From assembly GCA_047605765.1 (NCBI GenBank), contig JASGFB010000003.1, positions 9,575-73,574 of the forward strand: DNA of 64,000 nt, in the 5' to 3' direction. The position numbers and the translations under genes are program-made. Shown piece by piece: positions 1 through 8,374 of the stretch (position 1 is its first letter; each line of letters opens with the position of its first letter). The notes beneath the pieces were generated by a model. That model saw only the letters and a program-made list of their open reading frames with translations, searched no databases and was not told the origin of the DNA. The stretch is from JBGVSA01 sp047605765. GTDB lineage: Bacteria > Pseudomonadota > Gammaproteobacteria > Burkholderiales > Rhodocyclaceae.

Positions 1-169
1 AGGCTGCGCCGCTCATGACGGACAGCCCGATCAAACCGGTCATCATGGATTCGCCCGTACCCGGCGGCAGCCCGGTATCGAGGCTGACCACGTCGGCCAC
101 ATAGGACGTCGCGTAGAGCGCCATGCTGCCTACGGCAAACACGGCTGCGCAATCGACGACGTCTCGCAT
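1..169 (-). CDS. Hypothetical protein, N-terminal 56 residues only (runs off window)
   Basis: Open frame from an ATG at 169 to the window edge with no stop. The start is supported by AAGGA six bases upstream on the minus strand. The visible part is rich in small hydrophobic residues (about residues 6-25 could be a membrane segment or signal anchor) followed by a Gly/Ser/Met-rich stretch. I do not recognise a family. It lies 125 bases downstream of the rhodanese gene on the same strand. A hairpin (CAATGG at 249-254 pairing with CCATTG at 268-273) lies between them but lacks a T-run. Confidence 0.5.
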   Translation of the reverse strand, partial: MRDVVDCAAVFAVGSMALYATSYVADVVSLDTGLPPGTGESMMTGLIGLSVMSGAA

Positions 170-294
170 GGCGATCCTTTCTCTCCGTTCGTTGTGCGGC
201 GCGCCGGATGCGCGCCTTGGTTGTTCGCTGAGAGTCTTATCGTCCCCGCAATGGGCGTTTTGAGTGTCCATTGGGGTAGCCAGCCGGTGCCCGC

Positions 295-1836
295 CTAGGG
301 CAGCGCGGCGAATGCGGCCAGTTCGTCGGCTTGGCACTGGGCGATGAGGCCTGTTTCCCAGGCCAGGTAACGGCGCGCAGCGTCGAGGTTGCCGTCGTGG
401 CGGTCATGCACGAAAAACAGGTAGTCGATGGCCTCATCGTTGGCGGGCAGATGCGGCGTGCGGGCCTGCGGCAGGGTGGCGGCCACCTGCTGGGTGGCGA
501 CCTGCACGTCCACGCCGGCTTGGCGCAGATCGTCAGCGGCCAGCGCGACCAGCGCCTGTTCTCCGATCAGCACCACCTCGCCGGCCCCGTGGACGGCGGC
601 CGGCAGGCGTGGCCGGATGGACCAGCGGGCGCCTTCGACGTGGCCGTCGCGGTAGGCATGGCTGCTGCGCAGATCCAGGAGGGGGACGCCGCGTGCCTGG
701 GCGGCCGCCAGGGCGTCGCTGTCCAGCGTGGCGACGGCAGCCGGCGTGCAGCGGCGGGGCTGCGGCGCGTGCAGGGCGGCACTGATGCCACCTTCGACCG
801 TGGCCGCCTGCCAGCCCATCTGGCGCAGCCAGGCCGCTACCACGGGGGCGCGGATGTCGTCGTCGTCCACCAGCAGCACGCGTGCGCCGCGCACCGCCAT
901 GTACTGGTCGGTGGCCTGGATGAGCTGGCCGCCAGGGGCGTTCACGGCATGCGTCAGCGTGCCGCTGGCGTATTCCTCGGCGGTCCGCATGTCGATCAGA
1001 TAGGTCGTGCGCTGGGCGTCATCCAGCCACGCCTGGGCGGCAATCGCCGTCAGCACGGGGGCGCCGGCACGCTCGGCGAAGCGGCGCGCCCGTGCCCGCC
1101 ACGCGCCCTGGTCGGCCGCTGGCGGTGGCAGGGTGCGCGGGCTGCCGTATTCGAGGTCGAGGCCGGCCAGACGCCAGCCCTGGGTGCCGTTTTCCAGCGC
1201 CAGGACCGGGTTGGGCAGGCCCAGATGGCGCAGTGTCTGAGCGCCGATGATGCTGCGCGTGCGGCCGGCGCAGTGCACCACCACCGGCGTGACCGGATCG
1301 GCGATCAGGCTTGCCGCGCGCAAGGCCAGTTCGCCATTGGGCACCGGCTGCGCGCCTGGCACCGCCATCTTGTGATGTTCGGCCAGCGTGCGCCCGTCGA
1401 GCAGGGTGAGCGCGTCACCCGCCTGCTGGCGCGCGTGCAGATCGGCGGCCGAGATGTGCGGCGTGTGGCACACCTGTTCGACCCATTCGCCAAAGGTCTT
1501 GGACGGGACGTTCACTCCCTTGAACAGCGCACCGCCCCCTTCGCGCCAGGCGGTGGCCCCACCCGCCAGACAGGTGATGCGGGTATAGCCGAGCTGGTCC
1601 AGGCGGGCGGCGGCGCGGTCGGCCACGCCGTCGTCATCGTCGATCAGCACGATGCGGGTGCCCAGGCGGGGAACGCGCGCGCCGATGTCGAGTTCCAGCC
1701 GGCTGTAGGGCGCGTTGACCGCAAAAAAGGCGTGGCCTTCGCCGAACTGGCCGGCCTCGCGCACGTCGAGCAGGGCAATTTCGTCGCCGTCGTGGAGCCA
1801 GGCGCGGGCCGTGGCCGCAGCGATGCGTTCTGTCAT
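295..1836 (-). CDS. Four-domain rhodanese-like protein with a single catalytic cysteine
   Basis: A 513-residue protein made of four consecutive rhodanese folds, approximately residues 5-105, 127-228, 260-350 and 366-460. Rhodaneses move sulfane sulfur through an active-site cysteine. Only domain 2 has the loop intact (HCAGRTR, Cys189). Domains 1 and 3 instead carry an Asp-rich LIDDDD/LVDDDD strand where the active loop should be, and domain 4 also lacks Cys. I chose the ATG at 1836 because the upstream part of the open frame is Arg-rich and not protein-like. It is the last clear member of the tct operon (53 bases after the SDR gene), so it may handle a sulfur compound imported by that system; that is inference. 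Confidence 0.88.
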   Translation of the reverse strand: MTERIAAATARAWLHDGDEIALLDVREAGQFGEGHAFFAVNAPYSRLELDIGARVPRLGTRIVLIDDDDGVADRAAARLDQLGYTRITCLAGGATAWREGGGALFKGVNVPSKTFGEWVEQVCHTPHISAADLHARQQAGDALTLLDGRTLAEHHKMAVPGAQPVPNGELALRAASLIADPVTPVVVHCAGRTRSIIGAQTLRHLGLPNPVLALENGTQGWRLAGLDLEYGSPRTLPPPAADQGAWRARARRFAERAGAPVLTAIAAQAWLDDAQRTTYLIDMRTAEEYASGTLTHAVNAPGGQLIQATDQYMAVRGARVLLVDDDDIRAPVVAAWLRQMGWQAATVEGGISAALHAPQPRRCTPAAVATLDSDALAAAQARGVPLLDLRSSHAYRDGHVEGARWSIRPRLPAAVHGAGEVVLIGEQALVALAADDLRQAGVDVQVATQQVAATLPQARTPHLPANDEAIDYLFFVHDRHDGNLDAARRYLAWETGLIAQCQADELAAFAALP

Positions 1837-1889
1837 GGAGAGGGATCTTTCATGCTCGGGGCGCACCAGGCGCCCGGTTGATCGGGGGT

Positions 1890-2681
1890 CTACAGCAGCC
1901 CGCGTGCAATGCCGCCGTCGACGTTGATCGATTGGCCGACGATGTAGGCGGCGCGGGGCGACAACAAAAAGGTGGCGACGTCGGCGATTTCTTCGGCCTG
2001 CGCAAAGCGGCCGGCGAGAATCTCGTGCGAAAAGCGCTGCACGATGGCCTCGACCGTGCAACCTTCTTGGTGCGCCAGGGATTCGGCCCGATCGCGCCAC
2101 AGGCGTGTCCAGGTACGGCCAGGGCACACGCTGTTGACGCGGATGCCTTCGGCGGCGAGTTCGGCGGCCAGCGTCTTGGTCAGCGCCAGCAGGCCCGCCT
2201 TATGCACATTGGATACAATCTGATTGGCATACGGCATCTTGGCTGCCGCGCCGCCGAAGAACAGGATGCGCGGCGTGCGTCCCCGCCGCAGCAAGGGTAG
2301 GGCGGCGCGCACCGCGCGCACGCCGCCGAGCAGGTTGAGTTCGTAGTTGGCGTGCCAGTCGGCGTCGTCCAGATCTTCGAAGCGCGCGCGGCGGCTGCCG
2401 CCGGTGGCGAGGACCAGTGCATCGAGCGCGCCGTCGGTTTCATCGATGCGCCGCAGCAGGGCGGCGACCGCCGCCGCGTCGGTGATGTCGACCACCTCGG
2501 CGCGTACCGGCCGGCCGCTGTCGGCTGTCAGTTGCCGGGCGGCGGCGGCCAGTGCGTCAGGGCGGCGCGCAGCGATGGTCACCTGGGCGCCCTCGGCGGC
2601 CACGGCACGCGCCGTGGCGTAACCGATGCCTTCGCTGGCGCCGACCACCAGGATGCGGTCGCCTTCCAGTTGCAGGTCCAT
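1890..2681 (-). CDS. SDR-family oxidoreductase-like protein with altered active site
   Basis: A 263-residue Rossmann protein of the short-chain dehydrogenase family: nucleotide-binding GASEGIG at 14-20, NLLGG with the structural Asn at about 116, CPG near 186 and a C-terminal IDG-like motif (NVDGG). The usual YxxxK is SNVHK (Ser157, Lys161), and the catalytic Ser position near 143 is Gly. The normal acid-base Tyr is therefore missing, and chemistry cannot be assumed. The start at 2681 lies 10 bases after the stop of the Bug-protein gene, so the two are co-transcribed. It may act on the transported substrate or be a degenerate family member. Confidence 0.85.
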   Translation of the reverse strand: MDLQLEGDRILVVGASEGIGYATARAVAAEGAQVTIAARRPDALAAAARQLTADSGRPVRAEVVDITDAAAVAALLRRIDETDGALDALVLATGGSRRARFEDLDDADWHANYELNLLGGVRAVRAALPLLRRGRTPRILFFGGAAAKMPYANQIVSNVHKAGLLALTKTLAAELAAEGIRVNSVCPGRTWTRLWRDRAESLAHQEGCTVEAIVQRFSHEILAGRFAQAEEIADVATFLLSPRAAYIVGQSINVDGGIARGLL

Positions 2682-2691
2682 GGCGCCGCCC

Positions 2692-3660
2692 TCAATCCAC
2701 GGTGATGTTGGCTTGCGGGATGACCTTCGACCACTTGGCGACGTTCTCGCGCACGTGGGTGCCCAGTTCGGCCGGGCCGCCGGACACCGGCTCGAAGCCC
2801 AGTTCGATCAGGCGCGACTTGATTTCGGACTCGTGCACGATGGTCTGGATGGCGCCGTTGATCTTGGCGACCAGAGGAGCCGGCGTGCTGGCCGGTGCGA
2901 AGACGCCTTGCCAGTTGGTGACGTCGAATCCGGGCACGCCAGCCTCGGCCACCGTCGGCACGTCGGGCAGGGCGGTCGAGCGCTTGGGCGTGGTCACCGC
3001 CAGCGCCACCAGCGCGCCCGCCTTGACCTGCGGCACCGCCGGGGCCAGCGTCACGAACAGACCGTCGATATGGCCGCCGACCAGTTCCGCCACGGCCGGG
3101 CCGCCTCCCTTGTAGGCGACGTGGGTCCAGGTTACGCCGGCTTCGGATTGATACAGCGTGCCGGCCAGGTGGCCGGCGCTGCCGCTGCCGGGCGAGCCTA
3201 CGCTGATGGCCTTGCCCTTTTGCTTGACCAGGGCGGTGAACTCTTTGAGCGTCTTGACGTTCAGACCCGGCTTGACCACCAGCACCTGCGCTGCGGTGGT
3301 GACCAGCGAGATCGGTGCGAAGCCCTTGACGGGGTCATAGCGCACGTTCTTGTAGAGGCTCGGGTTGATGGCCAGGGCGTCGGAGGCCACCAGCAGCGTG
3401 TAGCCGTCGGGGCGTGCCTTGCTGACGTATTCGAAAGCGGTATTGCCGTTGCCGCCGGGGCGGTTCTCCACCACGAAGGGTTGGCCGAGCTGGGCTTCCA
3501 GCCGCTGGCCGAGCAGGCGTGCCAGCGTGTCGAGGCTGCCGCCGGCGGCGGTCGGCACGATCAGGCGCACCGGCTTGTCGGGGTAGTCGGCGGCCAGCGT
3601 GGCGTGGGCCGTGGTCGCCAGTACGCTGGCGGCAAGGAGTTGGGAGAGGATGCGTTTCAT
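2692..3660 (-). CDS. Tripartite tricarboxylate transporter substrate-binding protein (Bug/TctC family)
   Basis: A 322-residue periplasmic binding protein. It has a Sec signal peptide (residues 1-23, cleavage after TLA before ADYPD), the hallmark N-terminal YPDKPVRLIVP strand, the PxAAGGSLD ligand-loop region, ENRPGGNGN, and the late PDVPTVAEAG motif. Bug proteins capture carboxylates or related small acids and deliver them to TctAB. It lies 30 bases after tctA, so here the binding protein belongs to a complete three-part system, unlike many orphan Bug genes in this family. The substrate is not readable from sequence. Confidence 0.94.
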   Translation of the reverse strand: MKRILSQLLAASVLATTAHATLAADYPDKPVRLIVPTAAGGSLDTLARLLGQRLEAQLGQPFVVENRPGGNGNTAFEYVSKARPDGYTLLVASDALAINPSLYKNVRYDPVKGFAPISLVTTAAQVLVVKPGLNVKTLKEFTALVKQKGKAISVGSPGSGSAGHLAGTLYQSEAGVTWTHVAYKGGGPAVAELVGGHIDGLFVTLAPAVPQVKAGALVALAVTTPKRSTALPDVPTVAEAGVPGFDVTNWQGVFAPASTPAPLVAKINGAIQTIVHESEIKSRLIELGFEPVSGGPAELGTHVRENVAKWSKVIPQANITVD

Positions 3661-3690
3661 GGGGGGCTCCGTTGTCGATAAGGGGGGCGT

Positions 3691-5190
3691 TCATTCCTGG
3701 AACGCGATTTCGCGGCCGCGGCGGATGGCCGGCAGCAGCAGGGTGATGAGCAGGACGAGCGCGGCCGCCAGCAGGCTGACGCTGATCGGACGCGACACGA
3801 AAACGTGGAAGTCGCCCTGCGTGATGATCAGCGCGCGACGGAAGTTCTCTTCCATCAGCGGGCCGAGAATGAAGCCGAGCAGCAGCGGCGCCGGGTCGCA
3901 TTCGAGTTTGGCGAAGACGTAGCCGAGCAGACCGAAGCCGGCGGTCAGGAAGACGTCGCTGGTGGTGTTGCCGACCGTGTAGACGCCGATGGCGCAGAAC
4001 AGCAGGATCGCCGGGTAGAGCCAGCGGTAGGGGATGCGCATCATGCGCGCCCACACGCCGACCAGGGGCAGGTTGAGGATCACCAGCATGACGTTGCCGA
4101 TCCACATGCTGACGATCACGCCCCAGAACAGGTCGGGCTTCTGTTCCATGATCTGCGGCCCGGGCACGATGCCCTGGATGGTCAGCGCGCCGAGCAGCAG
4201 CGCGGTGGTGGCACCCGAGGGCAGGCCCAGCGTGAGCAGCGGCACGAAGTTGGTCTGCGCGGCGGCGTTGTTGGCCGATTCGGGGCCGGCCACGCCTTCG
4301 ATGGCGCCATGGCCGAAGCGCGATGGGTCGCGCGCGATTTTCTTTTCGACGCTGTAGGCGGTGAACGAAGCCAGGGCGGCGCCGGCGCCCGGCAGCACGC
4401 CGAACAGCGAACCGATGCCGGTGCCGCGCAGGATCGGCTTCCACGACGCCCGCAGCGCTGCGCGGTCGGGCCAGATGCGGCCGATGCGGCGCTGGAAGCT
4501 GCGTTCTTCTTCGGGCCGTTCGAGGTTGGAGATGATCTCCGACACGCCCACCAGGCCCATCGATACCACCACGAAGCTGATGCCGTCGGCCAGCGAGCTC
4601 AATCCGAATGTCATGCGTTCTTCATTTGACGACACATCGGTGCCGACCAGCCCGAAGGCCAGTCCGACCAGCACCATGGCGATGGCCTTGAGCGGCTCGC
4701 CGCGCGCCAGCACCACCGCTCCGACGAGGCCGAAGGCCATCAGCGCGAAGTTGTCGGCGGGGCCGAATTCCAATGCGAAATGCGCCAGTGCGGGCGAGAA
4801 CAACGCCATCAGCGCGGCGGCGATGGTGCCGGCGATGAACGAGCCGATGGCGGCAATGCCCAGGGCGATGCCGGCTTCGCCACGCTGCGCCATGGCGTGC
4901 CCGTCGATGGCGGTGACCACCGACGATGGCTCGCCGGGCAGCTTCATGAGGATGGCGGTGGTGGAGCCGCCGTACTGCGCACCGTAGTAAATGCCGGCCA
5001 GCATGATGATGGCGGTGACCGCCGGCAGGCCGAATGTCATCGGCAGCAGCAGGGCGATGGTGACCACCGGGCCGACGCCGGGCAGCACGCCCACCACCGT
5101 GCCCAGCAGGACGCCGGCAAAGCAATACGCCAGATTGGTCCACGTACCGACCACTGACAGACCGAGCGCGAGGTTGTGCCACAGTTCCAT
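3691..5190 (-). CDS. tctA: Tripartite tricarboxylate transporter, large membrane subunit TctA
   Basis: A 499-residue integral membrane protein with about 10-12 hydrophobic segments. TctA-typical motifs are GVLPGVGPVVTIALLLP near residue 35, YYGAQYGGSTTAILM near 69, GEPSSVVTAIDGH near 86, and in the second half GVLPGAGAALASF and GLPSGATTALLLGAL. These two repeated Gly/Pro loops form the substrate/cation path in this family. The start codon sits three bases after the tctB stop, indicating translational coupling. Full family length. Confidence 0.95.
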   Translation of the reverse strand: MELWHNLALGLSVVGTWTNLAYCFAGVLLGTVVGVLPGVGPVVTIALLLPMTFGLPAVTAIIMLAGIYYGAQYGGSTTAILMKLPGEPSSVVTAIDGHAMAQRGEAGIALGIAAIGSFIAGTIAAALMALFSPALAHFALEFGPADNFALMAFGLVGAVVLARGEPLKAIAMVLVGLAFGLVGTDVSSNEERMTFGLSSLADGISFVVVSMGLVGVSEIISNLERPEEERSFQRRIGRIWPDRAALRASWKPILRGTGIGSLFGVLPGAGAALASFTAYSVEKKIARDPSRFGHGAIEGVAGPESANNAAAQTNFVPLLTLGLPSGATTALLLGALTIQGIVPGPQIMEQKPDLFWGVIVSMWIGNVMLVILNLPLVGVWARMMRIPYRWLYPAILLFCAIGVYTVGNTTSDVFLTAGFGLLGYVFAKLECDPAPLLLGFILGPLMEENFRRALIITQGDFHVFVSRPISVSLLAAALVLLITLLLPAIRRGREIAFQE

Positions 5191-5193
5191 TGC

Positions 5194-5682
5194 TCAGGCC
5201 CCCCAGCTCGGCCACAACGGCACCGGCACGCCGAGCCCGAGGCGGAACACGACCACGACGATGGCGGTCAGGACGACGGCCAGCACGGCCAGTTCGGTGA
5301 GGTGGCCACGCCAACTGATGGCGCGCGCGGCCAGTACCAGCAGTGCGCTGGCCGGTACCAGCCCCAGCGATTCGATGGAAATACCGAACACGGTCAGCGC
5401 GACCGTCGCAGCCACGATCGGCGCGGCGGCGAAGTGCTCGATGCCCGCGCGTTCACCGCGCAACCCCTTGAGTGCGATCACCAGCCCCAGCGCGGCCAGC
5501 AACAGGCCGATGCGCAGCGGCAGGTAACCGGGGCCCATGCGTTCGGCGCTGCCCTGGTGCAGGCCGGCGCCTTCGAACGTCGTGACGGCGCCGAGAAAGA
5601 GAAACAACAATCCGGCCAGGAAGTCGCGCTGGCGGAGTGCCGCGCGCCATCCATGGGCGGGCGAATATGCAGTGCGCGCCAT
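5194..5682 (-). CDS. tctB: Tripartite tricarboxylate transporter, small membrane subunit TctB
   Basis: A 162-residue membrane protein with four hydrophobic helices and the TctB-typical RQRDFLAGLLFLFLGA opening and GPGYLPLRIG motif. The ATG at 5682 is preferred over an upstream in-frame start at 5790 because it begins just before the conserved part and has AGAGAGG about 10 bases upstream. First gene of the minus-strand operon tctB-tctA-tctC-SDR-rhodanese. The 300-base region upstream contains a LysR-type palindrome, so it is probably controlled by the LysR protein encoded next door. Confidence 0.9.
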   Translation of the reverse strand: MARTAYSPAHGWRAALRQRDFLAGLLFLFLGAVTTFEGAGLHQGSAERMGPGYLPLRIGLLLAALGLVIALKGLRGERAGIEHFAAAPIVAATVALTVFGISIESLGLVPASALLVLAARAISWRGHLTELAVLAVVLTAIVVVVFRLGLGVPVPLWPSWGA

Positions 5683-5801
5683 AAATACCAAACCTCTCTT
5701 GCGATGTGCGAACCCCTCGCCCTGTTTGATGCCGATGGCATGAAACGCCGGGCGCTGGGTGAAAGCACTGTAAAAGGCGGGCTGCTGCAAACGAACTTCA
5801 A

Positions 5802-5818
5802 ATAAGTGCTTTGCTTAT
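5802..5818. promoter_or_regulatory. LysR-type operator candidate upstream of tctB
   Basis: Perfect interrupted palindrome ATAAG-N7-CTTAT, the shape bound by LysR-type regulators, about 120 bases upstream of the tctB start. It lies in the 301-base gap (5683-5983) between tctB and the lysR-type gene on the same strand. Nothing else recognisable is seen in that gap. The pairing with this regulator is inference from position. Confidence 0.5.
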
Positions 5819-5983
5819 GAATGGAATGCTGGCGACGGTTGCCTGCCGTCAGAATGACGGCGTGCAAGTGACTGATCAGGATGGAGATTGTTCTTTGTGG
5901 TGTGCGCAGGCCTGGCGTGCGGGGCGGGGCGATTCATCAGCGGCGGCAATCAATCGGTGCGCGCCGCTTATCGATCCAGGGCG

Positions 5984-6868
5984 TCAGACGGCATCGGCCG
6001 CCGCGCCGAAGGCGGCGGCACGCTGGCGGCTGGCGATCAGTTCATAGGCCTGGCGTACGACGGGGTTGACCGTGTTCGGCCGGATCCACAGGTAGTAGGT
6101 CACCTCGGGCAGGGGCGGCAGCCCGTCGCTGGCGCCCAGCGTGCGCATATCGGCTTCCACCATCTCCATGGTGCGCGCGGTGATGCCCAGGCCGGCGCGG
6201 ATGGCCGCCTTGACGCCGATGAGGCTCGACGAGCGATAGGCCAGTCGCCAGGGGATGCCGGCGGCATCGAGCGATTCGATGGCCAGGCGGCGGAAGATGC
6301 TCGGCTCGTCGATGAGAATGAGGGGCAGCGGCTGCTGTGGCGATGGAATGAATTGGGACGAACAGATCCACAGCGTGGGCGAGGTGCGCAGCGCGATGCC
6401 TTCCAGCGCCGGATCGGTGCGGGTCGAAATGGTCATGTCGATGTCGCCGCGCCGCAGGGCATCCATCAGGTGCGGGCTGCGGCCGACGTTGATTTCCAGC
6501 CGCAGGCGCGGCGCCGCCCGCGCGATGTGGCTGAGCATCGGCGGCAGCAGCGTGTCGGCGATGTCGTGCGGTGAGCCGATGCGCAGCGAGCCGCTCGGGC
6601 TGCTGTCGGCCAGTGCGCGGATGGCATCGTCGTTGAGGCTGAGCATCTCGCGCGCATAGCGCAGCAACTGGCGCCCCTGATCCGACAACTGCTTGCTGCG
6701 CCCCTCGCGCTGGAACAACGGCACGCCCAGTTGCGATTCGAGCCGTTGCATCTGCTGGGTGATGGCCGATTGCGAATACCCCAGGAAGGCGCCGGCGGCC
6801 GCGAAGCCACCTTCGTCGACGATGGCGACGAAGCCGCGCAGGAGTTCGAGTTCGAGGGTCTTCGGCAT
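5984..6868 (-). CDS. LysR-family transcriptional regulator
   Basis: A 294-residue protein, the standard LysR length. The N-terminal winged HTH occupies about residues 5-65 (GFAAAGAFLGYSQSAITQQM core) and is followed by a periplasmic-binding-protein-like effector domain from about residue 90. The ATG at 6868 gives the canonical LELELLRGFVAIVDEGGF start; longer frames upstream are Arg/Pro-rich and unlikely. It is co-directional with and upstream of the tct operon and divergent from the sugar kinase gene at 7229, so either or both could be targets. The palindrome at 5802-5818 favours the tct operon. Confidence 0.92.
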   Translation of the reverse strand: MPKTLELELLRGFVAIVDEGGFAAAGAFLGYSQSAITQQMQRLESQLGVPLFQREGRSKQLSDQGRQLLRYAREMLSLNDDAIRALADSSPSGSLRIGSPHDIADTLLPPMLSHIARAAPRLRLEINVGRSPHLMDALRRGDIDMTISTRTDPALEGIALRTSPTLWICSSQFIPSPQQPLPLILIDEPSIFRRLAIESLDAAGIPWRLAYRSSSLIGVKAAIRAGLGITARTMEMVEADMRTLGASDGLPPLPEVTYYLWIRPNTVNPVVRQAYELIASRQRAAAFGAAADAV

Positions 6869-7228
6869 GATCGGGCGAGGTCGGAGGCGTGGCGCATTAA
6901 TAGCGTGCGCACCGCTGCGCCGGCAACGCAGCAAAAATGCTATGCAATGCGGGGGATCTGATATGGCGTGCGGCGTGCGCCGCCGGCCACCCTGCGACGT
7001 GACTCGCCCGGCCGGCCCGCGCGGCCGGCCGGCAGGGGCGCCGGGGCCGCCCATCCGTGGTGCACGCGAGTACATCTGCGCCCGGCGCGGCGGCAGGCGG
7101 GATGCTATATTGCCCGGGTCCATTCATCAGTTGCGCATTCCATTCGGCTCGCACGAGGGCCGGTCGTTTCAGGCTCGATTGATCGAATCGACGACCCAGA
7201 CAAACTCCCTCGAAGAAAAGCCCAAAAA
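6869..7228. other. Divergent intergenic region between lysR-type gene and sugar kinase gene
   Basis: 360 bases with no convincing gene. It contains a very GC-rich self-complementary block at about 7006-7033 (alternating CCGG/GGCC) and a palindrome TCGATT-N5-AATCGA at 7175-7191, about 40 bases before the kinase start, which could be an operator. An AT-richer hexamer CTATATT near 7103 could be a -10 element but has no clear -35 partner. Confidence 0.35.
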
Positions 7229-8272
7229 ATGGAACACAAGATCGTCACTTTCGGCGAAGTGCTGCTCAGACTGACGCCGCCCGGATATCTCAAGATCTCG
7301 CAAACCAACTCGTTCGCCGCCACTTTCGGCGGCAGCGAGACCAACTGCGCTGTGTCGCTGGCCCGTTTCGGCCTGAAGAGCGAACTGGTCACGCGCCTGC
7401 CCAGGAACGACATCGCCGACGCCTGCGTGGCCGAGCTGCGCGGCAAGGGCGTGGGCGTGGACAGCATCGTCTACGGCGGTGAGCGCCTGGGCCTGTACTA
7501 CTTCGAGAATGCCGCCGCCCAGCGCGTCTCGAAAGTGGTGTATGACCGCGCCCATTCGTCGTTCTCGACGCTCAAGCCCGGCATGATCGACTGGCAGCGC
7601 GTGTTTGCCGGCGCCACCTGGTTCCATTGGTCGGGGATCGGTCCGGGGCTGTCGCAAGAGCTGACCGACGTTTGCCAGGAAGCCGTAGACGCCGCCAAGC
7701 GTCTGGGCCTGACGGTGTCGTGCGATCTCAATTACCGCAAGAACCTGTGGCAGTTCGGCAAGACGGCCCAGGACGCCATGCGCCCGCTGCTGGACAAGTG
7801 CGACGTGCTGTTCGGCACCGGCAGCGAATACAAAGTGGTGTTCGGTGTCGAGCCGGTGCCCTACAAGGTGAAGTCGGCCGATGAGCCGATCGATCTGGCC
7901 CGCTACGAGACCTTCTTCCAGCAGGTGCAGGCCGCCGCGCCCCACTGCAAGAAGGCTTTCATCGCCCTGCGCAACACGCTGGACGCCAATCACCACATCC
8001 TTACCGGCCTGTTGTATGCGGACGGCAAGCTGACGCGCGCGCGTACCTACGCCATCGAGCACGTGGTCGACAGCGTCGGCGTGGGTGACGCCTTTGCCGC
8101 CGGCATCATCTACGGTCTCATCCATTACCCGCAGGACGATGCTACCGCGCTGGAATTCTCGGTCGCCGCCGCCACGCTGAAGAACACCATCTACGGTGAC
8201 TTCAACCTGGTGACCGCCGACGAGGTCAAGACGCTGATGAAGAGCGAAGGCACGGAGAACATCGCACGCTGA
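7229..8272 (+). CDS. kdgK: PfkB-family sugar kinase, probably 2-keto-3-deoxygluconate kinase
   Basis: A 347-residue ribokinase-fold protein. It has the N-terminal TFGEVLLRLTPPG strand, the substrate-site GGSETNCAVSLARFG region (about residues 33-46), and the C-terminal PfkB signature DSVGVGDAFAAG (281-292) with catalytic base Asp287. The usual GAGD is GVGD here. Opening and FGGSETN/NYRKNLW features match KDG kinases, which phosphorylate 2-keto-3-deoxygluconate to KDPG. The ATG at 7229 is preferred because the 87 upstream in-frame codons are Arg/Pro-rich. A strong terminator follows. Specificity is less certain than the family. Confidence 0.82.
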   Translation: MEHKIVTFGEVLLRLTPPGYLKISQTNSFAATFGGSETNCAVSLARFGLKSELVTRLPRNDIADACVAELRGKGVGVDSIVYGGERLGLYYFENAAAQRVSKVVYDRAHSSFSTLKPGMIDWQRVFAGATWFHWSGIGPGLSQELTDVCQEAVDAAKRLGLTVSCDLNYRKNLWQFGKTAQDAMRPLLDKCDVLFGTGSEYKVVFGVEPVPYKVKSADEPIDLARYETFFQQVQAAAPHCKKAFIALRNTLDANHHILTGLLYADGKLTRARTYAIEHVVDSVGVGDAFAAGIIYGLIHYPQDDATALEFSVAAATLKNTIYGDFNLVTADEVKTLMKSEGTENIAR

Positions 8273-8294
8273 GTACGGCTGTTTCCGCCCCATC

Positions 8295-8325
8295 AAAAAC
8301 GCCACCCTTGGGTGGCGTTTTTTTT
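8295..8325. terminator. Bidirectional rho-independent terminator
   Basis: Twelve-base-pair stem (AAAAACGCCACC pairing with GGTGGCGTTTTT) with a CTTG loop. It is followed by a T-run on the plus strand and preceded by an A-run that gives a T-run on the minus strand. It separates the convergent kinase and MFS genes. Confidence 0.9.
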
Positions 8326-8374
8326 AAGCCGCTTCCGGTGGGCGTCGATGCCGACGCCCACCGGCCGTACCGCG

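Noticed and set aside
244..276. Hairpin after the rhodanese gene as a terminator
   Set aside because: Bulged stem and no T-run on the minus strand; mentioned with the partial gene only.
331..1881. A 516-codon plus-strand frame opposite the rhodanese gene
   Set aside because: Gly/Arg/Ala/His-rich antisense shadow of a gene with clear domains.
7006..7033. GC-only self-complementary block as a small RNA or terminator
   Set aside because: No T-run and no promoter nearby; probably low-complexity GC-rich spacer.
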